A stretch of 8,901 bases of DNA from positions 1-8,901 of the forward strand of contig JBBRGG010000149.1 of the NCBI GenBank assembly GCA_038240875.1, in the 5' to 3' direction. The first letter of the stretch is position 1; each line of letters opens with the position of its first letter. Source of the stretch: JBBRGG01 sp038240875 (lineage in GTDB: Bacteria; Planctomycetota; Phycisphaerae; Phycisphaerales; UBA1924). A program made the position numbers and the translations under genes. This document shows, piece by piece, positions 7,312 through 8,901 of the stretch. Below the pieces are notes generated by a model. That model did no database searches and had not been told where the DNA came from. It saw nothing but the letters and a program-made list of their open reading frames with translations.

Positions 7312-7600
7312 GCCGGGTTCCGTCTACGTATGACCGAGCCAGAGATCGACCAATCGAGCACGAGGCCAAACCCCGCCTTTGGGCCGACGCTGGTGAAGCC
7401 AGAGTGTACCCGCGATAGAGCGAGGGCACAGGCACATGCGAGCAATGTCAAATGAGCCACTTGAGAATGCACACGACCGCTCGCCTGAATGCAAAGTGAG
7501 TCGAATTTACCTTTTGAGGTGGTCAATGCGGGCAAATCGTTTCGGCACGCGAATGAAGATGGCGATCAAGGTGGCGGGAAGGCAATGTAGTTGGTGGCAC

Positions 7601-7644
7601 GCCCCCAAAAATAACAAATCCCCTTCAAGAGGGGATTTAGGGGC
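7601..7644. repeat. Nested palindrome
   Basis: The inner inverted repeat AAATCCCCT / AGGGGATTT (7616-7624 and 7630-7638, loop TCAAG) is enclosed by GCCCC (7601-7605) and GGGGC (7640-7644). Nested CCCC-AAATCCCC / GGGGATTT-GGGG units of this general form are dispersed in some bacterial genomes as small palindromic repeats. Only one copy occurs in this window, so its repeat nature is unproven. On the minus strand the inner hairpin works as a terminator. Confidence 0.4.
7607..7638 (-). terminator. Intrinsic terminator on the minus strand
   Basis: Read on the minus strand, the 9-bp stem AAATCCCCT / AGGGGATTT (7638-7616, 5-nt loop) is followed by GTTATTTTT (7615-7607). This is a good Rho-independent terminator. 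No protein gene lies upstream on this strand before the divergent cas9 start, so it most likely ends a short RNA gene. In the plus direction no T-run follows. Confidence 0.65.
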
Positions 7645-7712
7645 GGCCTCGGCCGTAGCCCGGCGGACGATTCCTTTACCGTGATAGCGAGGGAACGTCG
7701 CTCGATTACACT
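7607..7712 (-). ncRNA. Candidate tracrRNA for the adjacent Cas9
   Basis: A ~106-nt transcript is predicted, divergent from cas9 and bounded by a promoter-like site and an intrinsic terminator. Its 5' ~32 nt (7712-7681) would be the anti-repeat. Next comes CGGT and then AAAGGAATCGTCCG (7677-7664), which resembles the AAGG-x-x-x-x-TCCG nexus element that follows the anti-repeat in known tracrRNAs (AAGGCTAGTCCG in Streptococcus pyogenes). The anti-repeat end CTATCAC just before the nexus recalls type II-C tracrRNAs of Bacteroidetes, where ATCACAATAAGG is usual; this is from memory. Two small GC-rich hairpins (GCCG/CGGC at 7664-7652, and GGCC/GGCC) lead into the terminator hairpin. Position, length, orientation and element order fit a tracrRNA. 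The proof, complementarity to the CRISPR repeat, needs the array, which is outside the window. The matching repeat should contain something close to GTGATAGCGA near its 5' end. Confidence 0.6.
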
Positions 7713-7718
7713 GAATGA

Positions 7719-7748
7719 AATGTAGCCTCATACGTGGTAGGCTGTCAA
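7719..7748 (-). promoter_or_regulatory. Sigma-70-like promoter for the candidate tracrRNA
   Basis: On the minus strand a perfect -35 hexamer TTGACA (7748-7743) is followed after 18 nt by TACATT (7724-7719), which fits TAnnnT. The predicted start is an A near 7712. It lies 48 bp from the cas9 start codon and faces away from it. Confidence 0.5.
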
Positions 7749-7767
7749 GGCTTTAACTTACAATCTG

Positions 7768-7773
7768 CATAAT
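7768..7773 (+). promoter_or_regulatory. Possible -10 element for cas9
   Basis: CATAAT (five of six matches to TATAAT) lies 22 bp before the cas9 ATG, which would give a very short leader. No good -35 sits at the right distance; the stretch there overlaps the tracrRNA -35. The cas9 ribosome site is also weak (GAG at 7784-7786, 9 nt before ATG). Confidence 0.25.
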
Positions 7774-7795
7774 TGAACGACGTGAGAAAACAAGT

Positions 7796-8901
7796 ATGAG
7801 TGAAGTAAACTCTTGGGGTCTTGGACTCGATCAAGGTATTGCATCAATTGGCTGGGCACTTTTCGCGTTGGACCACAAAGGCCAACCTACTCGCGTAGAG
7901 CGAGTCGGCGTCCATCTCTTTGAAGCAGGAACCGAAGGAGATGTTTCGAGTGGTCGGGACGAATCGAGGGCTGGACCTCGACGGATGGCTCGGCAGCTTC
8001 GCAAGCAATACCGTCGTCGAGTTCTCAGGAAGAAACGTCTCCTTCGCTGGCTTCAAGAACTGGACCTGTTGCCCGCAGGCGATATCTCAACCGCAGAGGG
8101 CCGCGACGCGCTCATCAAGTCTATTGATTCAACTCTTCGCGAGAAGTGGGAACCACCGACTTCCACAGACCATCGCATTCGCCAATTGCTCCCATACAGG
8201 CTTCGAGCAGCGGGATTGCAACACCGAATCGAACCCTACGAATTGGGTCGCGCACTTTATCACTTGGCGCAACGCCGTGGTTACTTGAGCAATCGTCGTC
8301 AGCAAGTACAAGAGTCGTCTATCGAATGCGAAACGAGCAGTTCAAAGTCGGTTGACGAGGGCGGACAAGTTCGAGCCGCAATCATTGAATTGCGGAAACA
8401 GATGGATGGGGCCGGGTGCAAGACACTTGCTGAGTACTTCGCGACCCTTGACCCTACAGGCACAATCGACCAAAGGCTTCGTGGACGTTGGACAGCGCGC
8501 GAGATGTTCTTGGAAGAGTTCGGGCGGCTCATGAAAGAGCAAGCCAAACACCACAAAGCTCTCACAGAAGAAGTGCAATCTCGACTCCATCGTGCCATCT
8601 TCTTCCAAAGGCCGCTTCAGAGTGCCAGCCATCTTATCGGAAAGTGTGAGCTGGTCACAGACAAGAAACGGGCACCTAAGGGCCATCCGCTTGCTCAACG
8701 ATTTCGACTTTTGCAACAGGTGAACAACCTCCTCATCGAATTGCCCGACTACACCCAACGAGGCCTCACGCGCCAAGAACGAGATCGCCTGCTCGAATCG
8801 CTCCAGCGCGAGGGTGACATTTCGTTTGCAAAGCTTAAATCCAAAGCATGGTTTGGACTACCTAAAGGCAGTACATTCAATCTCGAACGTGGCGGCGAGA
8901 A
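7796..8901 (+). CDS. cas9: CRISPR-associated endonuclease Cas9 (N-terminal part, runs off the window)
   Basis: RNA-guided DNA endonuclease of a type II CRISPR-Cas system. The first 368 codons are present and open to the window end. Residues 8-22 (GLGLDQGIASIGWAL) are the RuvC-I motif with catalytic Asp12. Residues ~58-92 form the Arg-rich bridge helix (RRMARQLRKQYRRRVLRKKR and on). In the REC lobe, RALYHLAQRRGYLSNRR (152-168) and FFQRPLQSASHLIGKCEL (269-286), followed by KKRAPKGHP (290-298), are blocks shared by many Cas9 proteins. The style and rather short REC region suggest II-C, which cannot be settled without the HNH, RuvC-II/III and PAM-interacting parts or the cas1/cas2 neighbours. ATG 7796 places RuvC-I 7 residues from the N-terminus, as usual. 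The residue after Asp12 is Gln where Ile/Leu/Val is common. No stop or frameshift is seen. The gene is divergent from the candidate tracrRNA and abuts a housekeeping operon. Confidence 0.95.
   Translation, partial: MSEVNSWGLGLDQGIASIGWALFALDHKGQPTRVERVGVHLFEAGTEGDVSSGRDESRAGPRRMARQLRKQYRRRVLRKKRLLRWLQELDLLPAGDISTAEGRDALIKSIDSTLREKWEPPTSTDHRIRQLLPYRLRAAGLQHRIEPYELGRALYHLAQRRGYLSNRRQQVQESSIECETSSSKSVDEGGQVRAAIIELRKQMDGAGCKTLAEYFATLDPTGTIDQRLRGRWTAREMFLEEFGRLMKEQAKHHKALTEEVQSRLHRAIFFQRPLQSASHLIGKCELVTDKKRAPKGHPLAQRFRLLQQVNNLLIELPDYTQRGLTRQERDRLLESLQREGDISFAKLKSKAWFGLPKGSTFNLERGGE

Noticed and set aside
7436..7684. 82-codon plus-strand frame upstream of cas9
   Set aside because: It runs through the terminator palindrome and the candidate tracrRNA, with basic low-complexity composition and no motif.
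7640..7795. Search for a CRISPR array or stray repeat near cas9
   Set aside because: No regularly spaced repeats anywhere in the window; the GTGATAGCGA stretch occurs once and is explained as the anti-repeat complement.
8342..8776. 144-codon minus-strand frame
   Set aside because: Lies wholly inside cas9 on the opposite strand; cas9 motifs are clear.

Overview
The window looks like a chromosomal segment from a planctomycete, most likely of the Phycisphaerae/Phycisphaerales. This rests on the style of the 1-deoxy-D-xylulose-5-phosphate synthase (GDA-SIVNG and SVGHAGTG motifs), a small coiled-coil protein of a type I associate with planctomycetes, and the PTS EIIA-prenyl synthase-DXS gene order. 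GC content is moderate and intergenic spacing is loose. The taxonomy is inferred from protein style, not from a marker gene.

Layout. Positions 1-446 are mostly non-coding, perhaps with the 3' tail of an upstream gene. A DUF3553-type protein (447-1088) and a small coiled-coil protein (1342-1614) follow on the plus strand. After them comes a hairpin-rich intergenic stretch that ends in a good intrinsic terminator near 1860-1896. Positions 2035-3436 hold the remains of a two-gene operon. The first gene was a membrane protein with a ferric-reductase-like transmembrane part fused to a Rieske [2Fe-2S] domain. The second was its membrane-anchored partner. Both are broken by frameshifts, nonsense codons and at least one large deletion, but the ATGA overlap between them survives.

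The minus strand then carries an isoprenoid precursor cluster, transcribed from about 7311 down to 3461: a PTS EIIA type-2 protein, an IspA-type prenyl diphosphate synthase whose GTG start overlaps the EIIA stop, and dxs. DXS makes DXP, the entry compound of the MEP pathway. IspA condenses the resulting C5 units into FPP (or GGPP). The EIIA protein may tie this to phosphotransfer signalling.

The right end is the most interesting part. A plus-strand gene starting at 7796 and running off the window encodes the N-terminal 368 residues of a Cas9, with RuvC-I, the Arg-rich bridge helix and the start of the REC lobe. In the 190 bp upstream, on the opposite strand, there is a promoter-like TTGACA-18-TACATT, a nexus-like AAAGGAATCGTCCG element, further small hairpins and a strong intrinsic terminator. 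Together these make a convincing candidate tracrRNA of about 106 nt, transcribed divergently from cas9. No CRISPR array, cas1 or cas2 lies inside the window; they would be expected beyond the right edge.
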